The notes under the pieces: model-generated | What the model saw: the letters and a program-made list of their open reading frames with translations, nothing else | The model's database searches: none | Told to the model about the DNA's origin: nothing | Program-made: the position numbers and the translations under genes | Shown: in pieces, positions 16,810-25,045 of the stretch | How the letters are laid out: every line of letters begins with the position of its first letter | Numbering within the stretch: position 1 is the stretch's first letter | From: Acidilobaceae archaeon | GTDB lineage: Archaea > Thermoproteota > Thermoprotei_A > Sulfolobales > Acidilobaceae | Direction of reading: 5' to 3' | Assembly: GCA_028276165.1 (NCBI GenBank) | Contig: JAPYWV010000007.1 | Coordinates: 1 to 38,292 of the forward strand | DNA length: 38,292 nt

Positions 16810-18252
16810 TTACACCTGCAGTCTCCCGGTTAACCCGGCGTGGGTTTTCGAGGTTAGTATATCCTCTGGTATGCAGAGCTCTTTTATGATGTGTGATTGT
16901 AGTCTAATGTAGTTGTTTGCCGCTCTCTGGCAGCGGTGTTTTAGTTGTTCTCTAACCTCGCTACTGTTAAGGTATTCTGCTAGTACGTATACCATGTTGG
17001 GATCCCTGGGTACGAGGTAGTACACTGTGTGTCTGGGCACTATTTCCCCTCTCTCGTCTACGTAGAAGGAGGGCTCTAAGGCTATATCCCTCCATAGTAT
17101 CTTTGGTCTTAGGATGTACTTGAGGGGAGGGTCTTCGTGTAGGGCATACCACTTCTTACCCTTATGCTTAACTGAAACCCTCTCCTCAAGTACCTGTCTG
17201 TACTTTGAAAGGTAGTCTATGAGGGGTTTGGCTTCGCTCTCACCTAGTAGTCTACCGTTACGATCATAGGGTATTAGCATTACGTACTCCAGCCTACTGT
17301 AGTCTATCACGGCTCCCGGTTTGAACATGGATAGATCTCTACCGCTAACAGTGGGGTAAGCGTATGGTTCAAGCTCTTTGGGTAGAGTGGATCTCGGCAC
17401 CACGTATACCTCATCCCTACCAGTTGCAACCCCAGCGCTGATCCTCAATGCCAGCCTCTCCAGCTTATAACATCTTGCAGGCTGTCTAATGCCGAGCCTA
17501 GCCTCCTCTACTACTTGAAGCCACGACCGGCCGTCGCCTGGCAGGGTTACCTTCACAACGCTCCCATCACGTAGCCTGAAGGTTGTAGGCCCTGTGGGGG
17601 GCTCCTTACGTACGACGGTTATAGCTGGGTAAGCTAGGACACCGAAAACCCTCTCGTCTACGAGCTCTATCTCCTCAACAGCGTACCTTGCTAGGAGCCT
17701 TCGCAGGCTACTAGCTGAGAGTACGTAGAGGTACTTCTCCGGTGTTATAAACACCATTCTACCCTTGGGTTTAAGTAGTGTAAGGGCTTTCTCGAAGAAC
17801 AACATGTAGATGTCAAACCTACCCCTAGCGACTTTGAAAACCCTCCTGTATAGATCCCTACTCTTGGGGTCTATGGCCTCGTAGGATACATATGGGGGGT
17901 TACTTATAATGTAGTCAAACCCTCCTCCCAGCTCTCTTTCGCTAACCGCTAGGAAGTCCCCGTAGACAACCTTAACCCTATCCATGCCTTCAAACCTCCT
18001 ACGAGCCATGTTGACCAGGTTAAAGTCATTATCTATGCATACTATCTCGGGGATCTCAGCACCCCTCCGCCTCAAATAGGCTATGATAGCCTCTACGAAA
18101 ACCCCGGAGCCGCAGCCAGCATCTAGAACTCTAGACTCTGGAGGGGGTGTCGTGTGGTTGAATAGCTTAGCTACCATGTGTAACGCTACGCTAGGCGGGG
18201 TAGCCACCTTACCCACATCACTTCTAACCCTAGCCTTCCCCATGTACTCCAC
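16810..18252 (-). CDS. TaqI-like N6-adenine DNA methyltransferase
   Basis: A gamma-class DNA adenine methyltransferase. SAM motif I is VLDAGCGSGVF (about residues 43-53), an acidic motif II CIDND follows, and the catalytic motif IV is SNPPY with N118-Y121. The C-terminal ~220 residues form a TaqI-type target-recognition region, including the YPTVSGRDL and late RAANNYIRLQ segments typical of such proteins. It should modify adenine in a specific DNA sequence, protecting it from the endonuclease encoded next. The start is GTG 18252; ATG 18243 is an alternative. Length 480 aa, normal for a stand-alone M.TaqI-type enzyme. It is downstream of the small metallopeptidase with a 6-base gap. Confidence 0.92.
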   Translation of the reverse strand: MEYMGKARVRSDVGKVATPPSVALHMVAKLFNHTTPPPESRVLDAGCGSGVFVEAIIAYLRRRGAEIPEIVCIDNDFNLVNMARRRFEGMDRVKVVYGDFLAVSERELGGGFDYIISNPPYVSYEAIDPKSRDLYRRVFKVARGRFDIYMLFFEKALTLLKPKGRMVFITPEKYLYVLSASSLRRLLARYAVEEIELVDERVFGVLAYPAITVVRKEPPTGPTTFRLRDGSVVKVTLPGDGRSWLQVVEEARLGIRQPARCYKLERLALRISAGVATGRDEVYVVPRSTLPKELEPYAYPTVSGRDLSMFKPGAVIDYSRLEYVMLIPYDRNGRLLGESEAKPLIDYLSKYRQVLEERVSVKHKGKKWYALHEDPPLKYILRPKILWRDIALEPSFYVDERGEIVPRHTVYYLVPRDPNMVYVLAEYLNSSEVREQLKHRCQRAANNYIRLQSHIIKELCIPEDILTSKTHAGLTGRLQV

Positions 18253-18258
18253 CCACCC

Positions 18259-18627
18259 TCAATCCAGGCTAGGGCTTGAGCTCCTCCTACCTCTCCTCAC
18301 ATTGTTTATCTCTAGTAGCCTCTCTATTATCATGTGGCGAGCTCTCCTAACCTCATCCTCGGACATCACCTTTAATAGCTCCTCGTGGAACACGCTATCA
18401 TGGTATCTACTGTTCAGCTTTAGGTGTATTAGCTCGTGTACAAGCAGGTATCTTATGACATCCTCTCCTAGGTCTAGGAGGTGGGTGTTAATGGTTATCG
18501 TCTTGCTCTTAATGTTCGCTGTTGCCGCCTTCAACTTGTACGGCTTCAAGGCTATCCTCACAGGGCCCTCGTAGCCTACAAGCTTCTTACACTCAGCTAG
18601 CAGCTTTTCCAGCTCCTCCAACCTCAT
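18259..18627 (-). CDS. Small HELIH zinc metallopeptidase, YgjP/DUF45-like
   Basis: A 122-aa protein with the zinc motif HELIH at residues 64-68 and a probable third ligand H76 in RYHDSVF, the short spacing typical of the YgjP/DUF45 (M48-related) family. It is about half the usual length of the DUF45 proteins found in type I restriction operons and looks like only the catalytic core. DUF45 genes are commonly embedded in hsd loci; their role is not established. Its ATG lies inside the 3' end of hsdR (35-base overlap), so translation is coupled. The C-terminus ends in a basic-serine tail. Confidence 0.8.
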   Translation of the reverse strand: MRLEELEKLLAECKKLVGYEGPVRIALKPYKLKAATANIKSKTITINTHLLDLGEDVIRYLLVHELIHLKLNSRYHDSVFHEELLKVMSEDEVRRARHMIIERLLEINNVRRGRRSSSPSLD

Positions 18628-21600
18628 CTTGGAGCATCCTCGCTATACCCTCTACTATCTCCTCCACAAGCCTAGCCTTCTCCCTAGCTTCTACCTTAAG
18701 GCTTCTGGCTATATCCATTAGGAGCCCCTTCTTCAGCTCTCTTACGTGCTTCTCGAGTAGAGGTCCTCCACTATACTCTCTCACCACGAGTCCGAGAGCC
18801 TCTCTCGTTCTAGGCAACTCTACTCTAACACCATACCTTTTCTCGATCAAGGCCCTCACGTCATGCACTATCCTCTGCTCTAAACTCATAGCCTTAGACT
18901 CCTCTATGTGTGTGAGGAGCTCCCTGTAAAGTTCTAGGAGCTTCTCGACGCTATCCACGCCGGCTCTCTCAAGCCACTCTCTCTCAAGCCTCTTAACATG
19001 CTCGTATATGTGCTTGTACAGTGGGTTCGCAATTTTAAGCTCTAGGAAGCTCCTAATGGATAGGAATGCCTCTGATACAGTGTGGTGCGAGGGCTGCAAC
19101 CCGGCTCTAGTGAGTTTAGCGTAGACAGCTCTAAGATCCAGCTCGTCTACGGCACCTACCTCCTCCTCCCTTATAACCTGGAATGGCGATATCACGGTCT
19201 TCTCGTGAACAAGCTTTAGGATGCTATCCCAGAACTCCTCTGGTAGCTTTACACCTCTAATGAGGCTTCTAATCCTCCTGTACATGTAGAGTATTATAGC
19301 GTACTCTCTACGGTGATCAACTTTAGCTGGGTGAGCTCCTAGGGCTTCGTAGAGTCTAGTAACCCTCCTCATGAGCTCTACGACCTCGTAGACGTGGGGC
19401 TCGCTATAGGCTAGAGCTAGCAGTCTTAAAGCGGGGTCCACACGCTCCTCTAGAACCCTTTTTAGAACCCCCTCATCCTCTATGGCTAGGAGCTCCTCTA
19501 AATCCACTGATACCCTGTGAGCCCTCACTACCACCCCGTTTCTAAGAGTAGCTTTCAGCTTACCAAGTAACTCTCTGAACTCCTCGTAGCTCCTATCGAG
19601 GCTTGATAGAGCGTTTGAGGCCATGTCTGAGGCTATAGTGGCATCCCCTATGGTCTCGTAGGTTAGTATGGTCTTTCTAACATGGTCTAACAGCCCTATA
19701 GTGTCTACCACTAACCCGAACTGTTTATCCCTATCCCCGGTCTTATACGGTCTATTAACCCTGGCTATGGCTTGTAGTAGCCTGTGCTCGTATAGTGGTT
19801 TATCCAAGTACATGACCTTTAGTGCTGGGCAGTCGAACCCAGTTATAAGCATATCGGTTACTATTAGTATCCTCGGGTACTCCTCGTTCTTAAACCTATA
19901 CTGTATCTCCCTATTCACAGACTCTATGTCGGAGAGCTCCAACCACCTGCGTTGGAGCCCTCTTCTAAACTCCCTTATCTCCTCGGGGTCGTTCTCCGTA
20001 TAGGTCATGACGACCTCAACCCACCTCTCAACCCCCTCTCCATGCTTTCTCCTGAGCTCCTCTACAAGATGCTTCCAGAGTCTAACGCAAGCCCTCCTAC
20101 TAGCAACTACCACCATAGCCTTGTACTTGAAGCCCTCCGTATCCTCTTCAACCCTCTCAGCTATGTATCTTGCTAGCATTCTAAGCCTCCCGTCGTTCTC
20201 CAGGAAGGCTTTTATCTTGTTAAGCCTCTTTCTAATCTCATCCACTGTAACCATAGGAGTGGGGGTTGCGAGCTCCTCCTCGGCCATCTCATCTATGCTC
20301 CCCGCCTCCTCGCTAACCCTGAGCCATTGTTCTACAAGCTCTCTTATCTCACGCTCCTCTACTAGGAGCTTTACACCTTCCTTTTCCACCGCCACCTGGT
20401 ATACTATTGGTAGTGTGTAGCCGTCCCTTATAGAGTCTCCTATGAAGTACTTATCGAGATACCACACCCCCCTCTCTGGGTATGCGAATAGCTTGAACGT
20501 GTTCCTCTCGAACTTGAATACAGGTGTCCCGGTGAACGCTATCCTTATAGCGTTTGGTAGTATCTTGTTGATGGTGCTAGCTAGCACCCCATACTGGCTC
20601 CTATGAGCCTCATCTATTAGTAGGAGCACCTCCCTCCTGTTGATAGGCTTCAAGCCTTCTAGAGCATCAGGTCTAAACTTCTGTACTAGGACTATGTAAA
20701 CCCCCCGGGTTACCCCTCCGCTCTCCTCGCTCTCTTTGATCCTCTCCAGGAGCTCTCTCAACTCCTCTATGCTCTCCACCACCCTAACATATTCTATGAA
20801 GCCTGGGGCTCCGAGACGTGATATGAAGTCGTCGTAGAGCTGTCTAGCTAGCTCCCTCCTATCAACGATGAAGAAGACCAGTGGATCCCTGTCGAAGAAG
20901 GTCTTGAAAAACCTGTACGCTATGAAGAACATCGTGTAGGTCTTACCACTACCCTGCCAGTGCCACACAAGACCCCTGTTATCACCGCTACCGCCTACAA
21001 GATAACCTCTTATGAGCTCGTAGGCCTTCTCAGAAGCCCTCCACTGGTTATACCTAGCAATAACCTTCTCATCCCCGCCCCTAAAGAAGGTATACCATCT
21101 AATTACATCGAGCAACCTCCCGGGCTCCAGTAGATCGAATATATCGCAGACACCCTCCCCGGGACACCACCTACTATAAGGCGTAAACCTTGAAACCCCC
21201 TGGTAGTTTGGGAGAGTAGCCCTGTAGACGGACTCACTCCTACCAACATAGGCTACAGCTAGCTGAACAAATCTAAAGAGCTCCGGGGATTCAACCTCAT
21301 ACCTGGCAATCTGCCTTAAAGCCTCCTCCAAACCACCAGCTCTAACACCACTCTTAACCTCAACAACAACCAACGGGATACCGTTAACGTAGAGAACGAA
21401 ATCAGGCTTAGAGTCAACACGCCTACCAGGGAACAAAGGCTCCCTAGCAAAGGTAAACCTGTTACGGGAGACAACATCGAAGTCCACGAGCTTTAACCAT
21501 AGAACAGAACCCCTAACCCTCCAGTAAAAACCATCCCTCAAAAACCTCAAAACCTCAGGTGCAGAAGCGGTAGAGAGAGCATGTCTAACATAGCCTAGAA

Positions 21601-21817
21601 CCTCCCCAACATCCCCTGAGCTCAAACCCCTCCTCCTCAAATCAACCTCATCCTTCAAACCATTAATCTCTCTAAAGACATCCTCAAACAAAACCCAGTC
21701 AACGAAATCCCCAACCCTACGGTTCGAAATCTCCTCCCTAAACCTCCAACCAAGCCTCTGAAGCTCCTCAAAAACCTCACTCATGTAAACATCCTCACGA
21801 ACCAACATCGCCATCAA
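18593..21817 (-). CDS. hsdR: Type I restriction endonuclease, R (HsdR) subunit
   Basis: The translocating nuclease of a type I system. The N-terminal PD-(D/E)XK domain reads KPDFVLYVNGIPLVVVEVKSG (in two parts, with D near 138 and the E-x-K near 151). The SF2 translocase follows: Walker A HWQGSGKTYT (~285), DEAH box LLIDEAHRSQ, motif III AFTGTP, and motif VI-like LLQAIARVNRPY. A helical C-terminal part binds the methylase core. At 1074 aa it has full length. The first start is TTG 21817; ATG 21814 or ATG 21808 fit better with the GGGTGG ribosome site. It overlaps hsdS by 23 bases and the metallopeptidase gene by 35. Confidence 0.96.
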   Translation of the reverse strand: MMAMLVREDVYMSEVFEELQRLGWRFREEISNRRVGDFVDWVLFEDVFREINGLKDEVDLRRRGLSSGDVGEVLGYVRHALSTASAPEVLRFLRDGFYWRVRGSVLWLKLVDFDVVSRNRFTFAREPLFPGRRVDSKPDFVLYVNGIPLVVVEVKSGVRAGGLEEALRQIARYEVESPELFRFVQLAVAYVGRSESVYRATLPNYQGVSRFTPYSRWCPGEGVCDIFDLLEPGRLLDVIRWYTFFRGGDEKVIARYNQWRASEKAYELIRGYLVGGSGDNRGLVWHWQGSGKTYTMFFIAYRFFKTFFDRDPLVFFIVDRRELARQLYDDFISRLGAPGFIEYVRVVESIEELRELLERIKESEESGGVTRGVYIVLVQKFRPDALEGLKPINRREVLLLIDEAHRSQYGVLASTINKILPNAIRIAFTGTPVFKFERNTFKLFAYPERGVWYLDKYFIGDSIRDGYTLPIVYQVAVEKEGVKLLVEEREIRELVEQWLRVSEEAGSIDEMAEEELATPTPMVTVDEIRKRLNKIKAFLENDGRLRMLARYIAERVEEDTEGFKYKAMVVVASRRACVRLWKHLVEELRRKHGEGVERWVEVVMTYTENDPEEIREFRRGLQRRWLELSDIESVNREIQYRFKNEEYPRILIVTDMLITGFDCPALKVMYLDKPLYEHRLLQAIARVNRPYKTGDRDKQFGLVVDTIGLLDHVRKTILTYETIGDATIASDMASNALSSLDRSYEEFRELLGKLKATLRNGVVVRAHRVSVDLEELLAIEDEGVLKRVLEERVDPALRLLALAYSEPHVYEVVELMRRVTRLYEALGAHPAKVDHRREYAIILYMYRRIRSLIRGVKLPEEFWDSILKLVHEKTVISPFQVIREEEVGAVDELDLRAVYAKLTRAGLQPSHHTVSEAFLSIRSFLELKIANPLYKHIYEHVKRLEREWLERAGVDSVEKLLELYRELLTHIEESKAMSLEQRIVHDVRALIEKRYGVRVELPRTREALGLVVREYSGGPLLEKHVRELKKGLLMDIARSLKVEAREKARLVEEIVEGIARMLQDEVGGAGKAAS

Positions 21818-23096
21818 CCACCCTAACCTTACCAGTAAGAAGCAAATCCATCAAACCCCTCTTCAAACGCTCAAGCCTCTCCCTCTCCCCATGATAGAGT
21901 TCGATAGCCCTATCAATTGTAGATAGAATGTTAGCAATCCTATTTTGCTCTTGAAGAGGTGGCTGGGGGATGACTGTCTTACTGAACATTGCCATTGAAA
22001 TCTCTCTATACGTACTTCCTCCAGCAAGTTCTTCGAACTTCTTTCTCATTCCCAACAAATAATAATAGTAGTAGAGTATGTTCACATCCTTTCTTTTGGG
22101 GATTAGAGCTATTACTCCTTGGTTAATGGTTACGTCAACCTTATTTATTGCTAGATAGCCAATGGTAGCTCTCGATGTGAATAGCAATGAACCTCTAGGG
22201 ACTATCCGTAAATTTTTCGATCTAATACCCTCCTCTGTCAAGTACTTTTCAGTTTTCGTCAAGTATATCATGTTTAAATCATTTATAGCAGTTATATCTG
22301 TAGGAGTAGCAAATGGAATAGTTCCTCCCCAATATTTACTATCCTTAGTTGATGGTGTAGTACCTTTGTAGAGCTCGAAAGCCTCCTTCAAGGAAAACGT
22401 TCTCCAGTCTCTTGGTATTTTTCCTATCTCTGTTTCCTGGAACTCCGTCTCCCTGTGGAATGATAGTCTCCCGTTCTCCTCTCTAACCCTAATCCTCCCT
22501 GTTAGGAGCTCACTCATCAAACCCCTCTTCAAACGCTCAAGCCCCTCTCTTTCCTCATGGTATAACTCAATAGTCCTGTCAATCATTGTAAGTATCCCGC
22601 TTACCTTCTCTTGTTCTTTTATAGGAGGTAACGGTATCAGGAGTTCTTCAAGGTCCTTCTTTGTAATGGCTTTAAATGTTGATCCCTTCCCTAGGGTCTC
22701 TAATTGTTTCTTAATGTACTGGAAGTAATAAAAATAGAACATATGATTTGCAGTTTTTAGATTAAAGCGAATAGCTGCTAACCCCCTACCTATGCATACT
22801 TTATATGGTGCAATGTTTACATCCCCAACAGGAGCTCGTACAGATATGAGGATATCGTTGGGCTCAGCAATCTTTAACGGTTGTGTCGTGTATGTGGTTG
22901 GAGATGGATACATTCTCCCGAACTCCATTTTACCTTGTAAGAAAGGCATTCCCAGCCCTTCCCTATTGTAGGTATCAGAAGGCGGTGACTGTCCCATAAT
23001 AATCCTGGCTATACTGCTTAACTTTACCGTTTTCCACTCCCTTGGTATTTTTCCTATCTCTGTTTCCTGGAATTCTGTTTCTCTACGGAATTTCAT
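21795..23096 (-). CDS. hsdS: Type I specificity subunit (HsdS) with two target-recognition domains
   Basis: It binds the two halves of a bipartite DNA target for the HsdM/HsdR complex. The protein is an internal duplication: each half starts with RETEFQETEIGKIPR followed by a target-recognition domain (TRD1 ~20-150, TRD2 ~230-370), and each half ends in a long conserved helix (LERLKRGLM..LLTG). The two TRDs differ strongly in sequence. The coding DNA of the TRDs is visibly more A/T rich than that of neighbouring genes, consistent with exchange or transfer. ATG 23096 overlaps the hsdM stop by 4 bases and has GGGTGA upstream. The length of 433 aa is typical. Confidence 0.96.
   Translation of the reverse strand: MKFRRETEFQETEIGKIPREWKTVKLSSIARIIMGQSPPSDTYNREGLGMPFLQGKMEFGRMYPSPTTYTTQPLKIAEPNDILISVRAPVGDVNIAPYKVCIGRGLAAIRFNLKTANHMFYFYYFQYIKKQLETLGKGSTFKAITKKDLEELLIPLPPIKEQEKVSGILTMIDRTIELYHEEREGLERLKRGLMSELLTGRIRVREENGRLSFHRETEFQETEIGKIPRDWRTFSLKEAFELYKGTTPSTKDSKYWGGTIPFATPTDITAINDLNMIYLTKTEKYLTEEGIRSKNLRIVPRGSLLFTSRATIGYLAINKVDVTINQGVIALIPKRKDVNILYYYYYLLGMRKKFEELAGGSTYREISMAMFSKTVIPQPPLQEQNRIANILSTIDRAIELYHGERERLERLKRGLMDLLLTGKVRVVDGDVGS
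21849..21877. repeat. Direct repeat B, copy 1 (hsdS, end of second half)
   Basis: A 29-base stretch identical to 22515-22543, in the same orientation, coding for the conserved helix LERLKRGLM that closes the second half of HsdS. Confidence 0.93.
22411..22442. repeat. Direct repeat A, copy 1 (hsdS, start of second half)
   Basis: A 32-base stretch identical to 23041-23072, exactly 630 bases (210 codons) away. It encodes the conserved segment before the second target-recognition domain. Similarity continues imperfectly beyond it. Confidence 0.95.
22515..22543. repeat. Direct repeat B, copy 2 (hsdS, end of first half)
   Basis: Identical to 21849-21877. Together with repeat A, it brackets each target-recognition domain with near-identical DNA. 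Confidence 0.93.
23041..23072. repeat. Direct repeat A, copy 2 (hsdS, start of first half)
   Basis: Identical to 22411-22442, in the same orientation. It encodes the N-terminal conserved segment before the first target-recognition domain. Confidence 0.95.
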
Positions 23097-24871
23097 GTGT
23101 TTTCACCTAGGGTTTTTGAGAGCTCTCTCATTATATGGTCTATTTCTTTGAGTAGCTGGTTTCTCTCCTCCTCTATCCTCTTCAACTCCTCGTATTCTCT
23201 GAGGATGTCTATGGTCTCTTCAACTCCTGTGGGTGTTACGTATAGTGTTACGTTTAGGTTGTAGTCGTTCTTTCTTATCTCCTCTATTGTTGCTATCTTT
23301 GAGAATCCGGGTATTTCCGTGTACTCTCTGTATGCTTTGACTATCTTCTCTATGTTATCCTCTCCTAGTATGTTTAGCCTTCTCACTTCCGGATGTGGTT
23401 TGTACTCGTTGCTAGCGTTTATGAATATTACCTTTCCCTTCCTCTCTTCTGGTTTGCTCTTATTGAATACTATTATGACTCCTGGAGCTACTACGTTGTA
23501 GAATAGCTTTTCTGGTAGTAGTATGACTGCTTCTACCAGGTCTGCTTCCACGATCTTCCTCCTTATCTCCCTTTCTCTGCCTCCTCTGAATAGTGATCCT
23601 TGGTCTATTACTACTGCTACCTTCCTTGTGCTTGTGTGTATCATTAGCTGTATCCATAGCCAGTCTGCTGTGTTCTCTGGTGGGTAGCCGTAGGTGTATA
23701 TCTTGCGGAGCTCCGGCTTCCCTAGTCTTGCTTCATCGTACCCGTCCTGGTTCCATGGCGGGTTTGCTAGCACGTATACCGGTGTGTTACTGTGTTTCCT
23801 CACATCCCCTAGGAACTTCGGGTTTTCTAGGCTATCTCCAACGTATATTGTCGTGTCACTTGTTATACCATGTAGTACTAGGTTCATCTTAGCTATTGCG
23901 GCCATGACCTCGTTTATCTCCTGCCCGTACAGCTTTAATTTGACACCCTCCCTACCCACCTTGCTCCCAACATACTTGTGTGCCTCTATTAGCATTGCTG
24001 CTGAGCCGCACGCAGGATCTACCACTATCGAGTTGTTCTCCACGTCGAGTAGCCTGACCATCAGCTTTATAACCTCTCTAGGCGTGTAGGTCTCACCCTC
24101 CTTGGCCTTCGTTGGAGCGAAGTAGCCTAGAATCCATTGGTATGCATCTCCTAGCACGTCGTAGTCTACGTTTGCGAAGTTGTACTGGTTGAAGAGCTCC
24201 ACCAGTTTAACCAGTATGCTCTTCTTATCACCTCTAGCTAGCTCTGTTAAACCAAGTCTGTTAGCGAGCCTCTCAAGCTCCTCCAGCCCCTCGTTGATCC
24301 TACTAATCCTAACCACAGCCTCATCTATGGCCTGGAGGGTTTCACGTTGCCTAACAACGTTACTCCACGATAGCACCTCATCTCTCTCAACATCGTACAA
24401 GGCTATGTAGTCGTTGTTCGCTAGTAGGTATGCATCCCTCACATCTAAACCCTCAGCCTTATACTCTTCAACCCTAGCCTCCCACTTATCACTAACAGCC
24501 TTGTAGAATAGGAATAGGAGTATGACAGTGTAGTCTACAGCAGTCCTAATAACGTCAGCAGCGTCCTTCAACAACCTTAGAAGCTCATCCCTGGAAGGAG
24601 CTCTGGGGGCTGGGGCACTGTTAACGGAGATACTGTAAACATGCCTCCTAGGATCCCTCTGGTCAATGGAGACCCTTAGGAGGCCGGCCTCACGTAGAGC
24701 TGATAGGAGCTTGTAGACGTTCTCAACCCTATAACCCTTACTGACTAGAACACGCTCAACATCCTCAACGGTAAAAGGCCTACCCCTAAACTCATCGTAG
24801 ATAACCCAGAAATACCTAGCAAACCGGGGCTCAACCCTGGAAAGCCTAGACCAAACCTCGAGGGAGGTCAA
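23093..24871 (-). CDS. hsdM: Type I DNA methyltransferase, M (HsdM) subunit
   Basis: The N6-adenine methylase of the type I system. An N-terminal winged-helix-like extension (residues 1-80) precedes the helical HsdM N-domain; SAM motif I is VVDPACGSAAML with D285, and the catalytic motif IV is ANPPW near 369-372. The C-terminal coiled coil (from about residue 555, EELKRIEEERNQLLKEID) contacts HsdS. At 592 aa it is slightly longer than usual because of the extension. The start is TTG 24871 with GGGGGTG a few bases upstream. A TATA box at 24905-24912 fits a transcript start about 10 bases before the TTG. This is the first gene of the six-gene operon hsdM-hsdS-hsdR-peptidase-methylase-endonuclease. 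Confidence 0.96.
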   Translation of the reverse strand: MTSLEVWSRLSRVEPRFARYFWVIYDEFRGRPFTVEDVERVLVSKGYRVENVYKLLSALREAGLLRVSIDQRDPRRHVYSISVNSAPAPRAPSRDELLRLLKDAADVIRTAVDYTVILLFLFYKAVSDKWEARVEEYKAEGLDVRDAYLLANNDYIALYDVERDEVLSWSNVVRQRETLQAIDEAVVRISRINEGLEELERLANRLGLTELARGDKKSILVKLVELFNQYNFANVDYDVLGDAYQWILGYFAPTKAKEGETYTPREVIKLMVRLLDVENNSIVVDPACGSAAMLIEAHKYVGSKVGREGVKLKLYGQEINEVMAAIAKMNLVLHGITSDTTIYVGDSLENPKFLGDVRKHSNTPVYVLANPPWNQDGYDEARLGKPELRKIYTYGYPPENTADWLWIQLMIHTSTRKVAVVIDQGSLFRGGREREIRRKIVEADLVEAVILLPEKLFYNVVAPGVIIVFNKSKPEERKGKVIFINASNEYKPHPEVRRLNILGEDNIEKIVKAYREYTEIPGFSKIATIEEIRKNDYNLNVTLYVTPTGVEETIDILREYEELKRIEEERNQLLKEIDHIMRELSKTLGENT

Positions 24872-25045
24872 ACCACACCCCCTTGAACACTATGCCAGCC
24901 TACCTTTATAAACATTTAGGTAGGGAATACCTTAGAAACTGAAAAGGTAATACCTACCCAGAATCCCAAAAAGGTACTAGCTTATAAGCCCGCTCCCACA
25001 AAAAGTTAACTGGTAGGAGGTGGGGGACCCTTAATATACGATGGA
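24872..25045. promoter_or_regulatory. Divergent control region of the restriction and Argonaute operons
   Basis: This 174-bp stretch separates hsdM (minus) from the Argonaute operon (plus). TTTATAAA at 24905-24912 serves hsdM; TTATAA at 24982-24987 serves the plus-strand operon, with a strong ribosome site GGAGGTG at 25016-25022. Between the two promoters lies an imperfect inverted repeat (listed separately). The layout suggests joint control of both defence operons by one regulator, but no regulator gene lies next to it. Confidence 0.6.
24918..24959. repeat. Imperfect inverted repeat between divergent promoters (possible operator)
   Basis: The arms AGGTAGGGAATACCTT (24918-24933) and AAGGTAATACCTACCC (24944-24959) match in 13 of 16 positions when one is inverted, with a 10-base spacer. 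Each arm also holds a GGTA...TACC pair. It is placed directly upstream of the hsdM TATA box and 22 bp from that of the Argonaute operon, the position expected of an operator or activator site. Confidence 0.5.
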
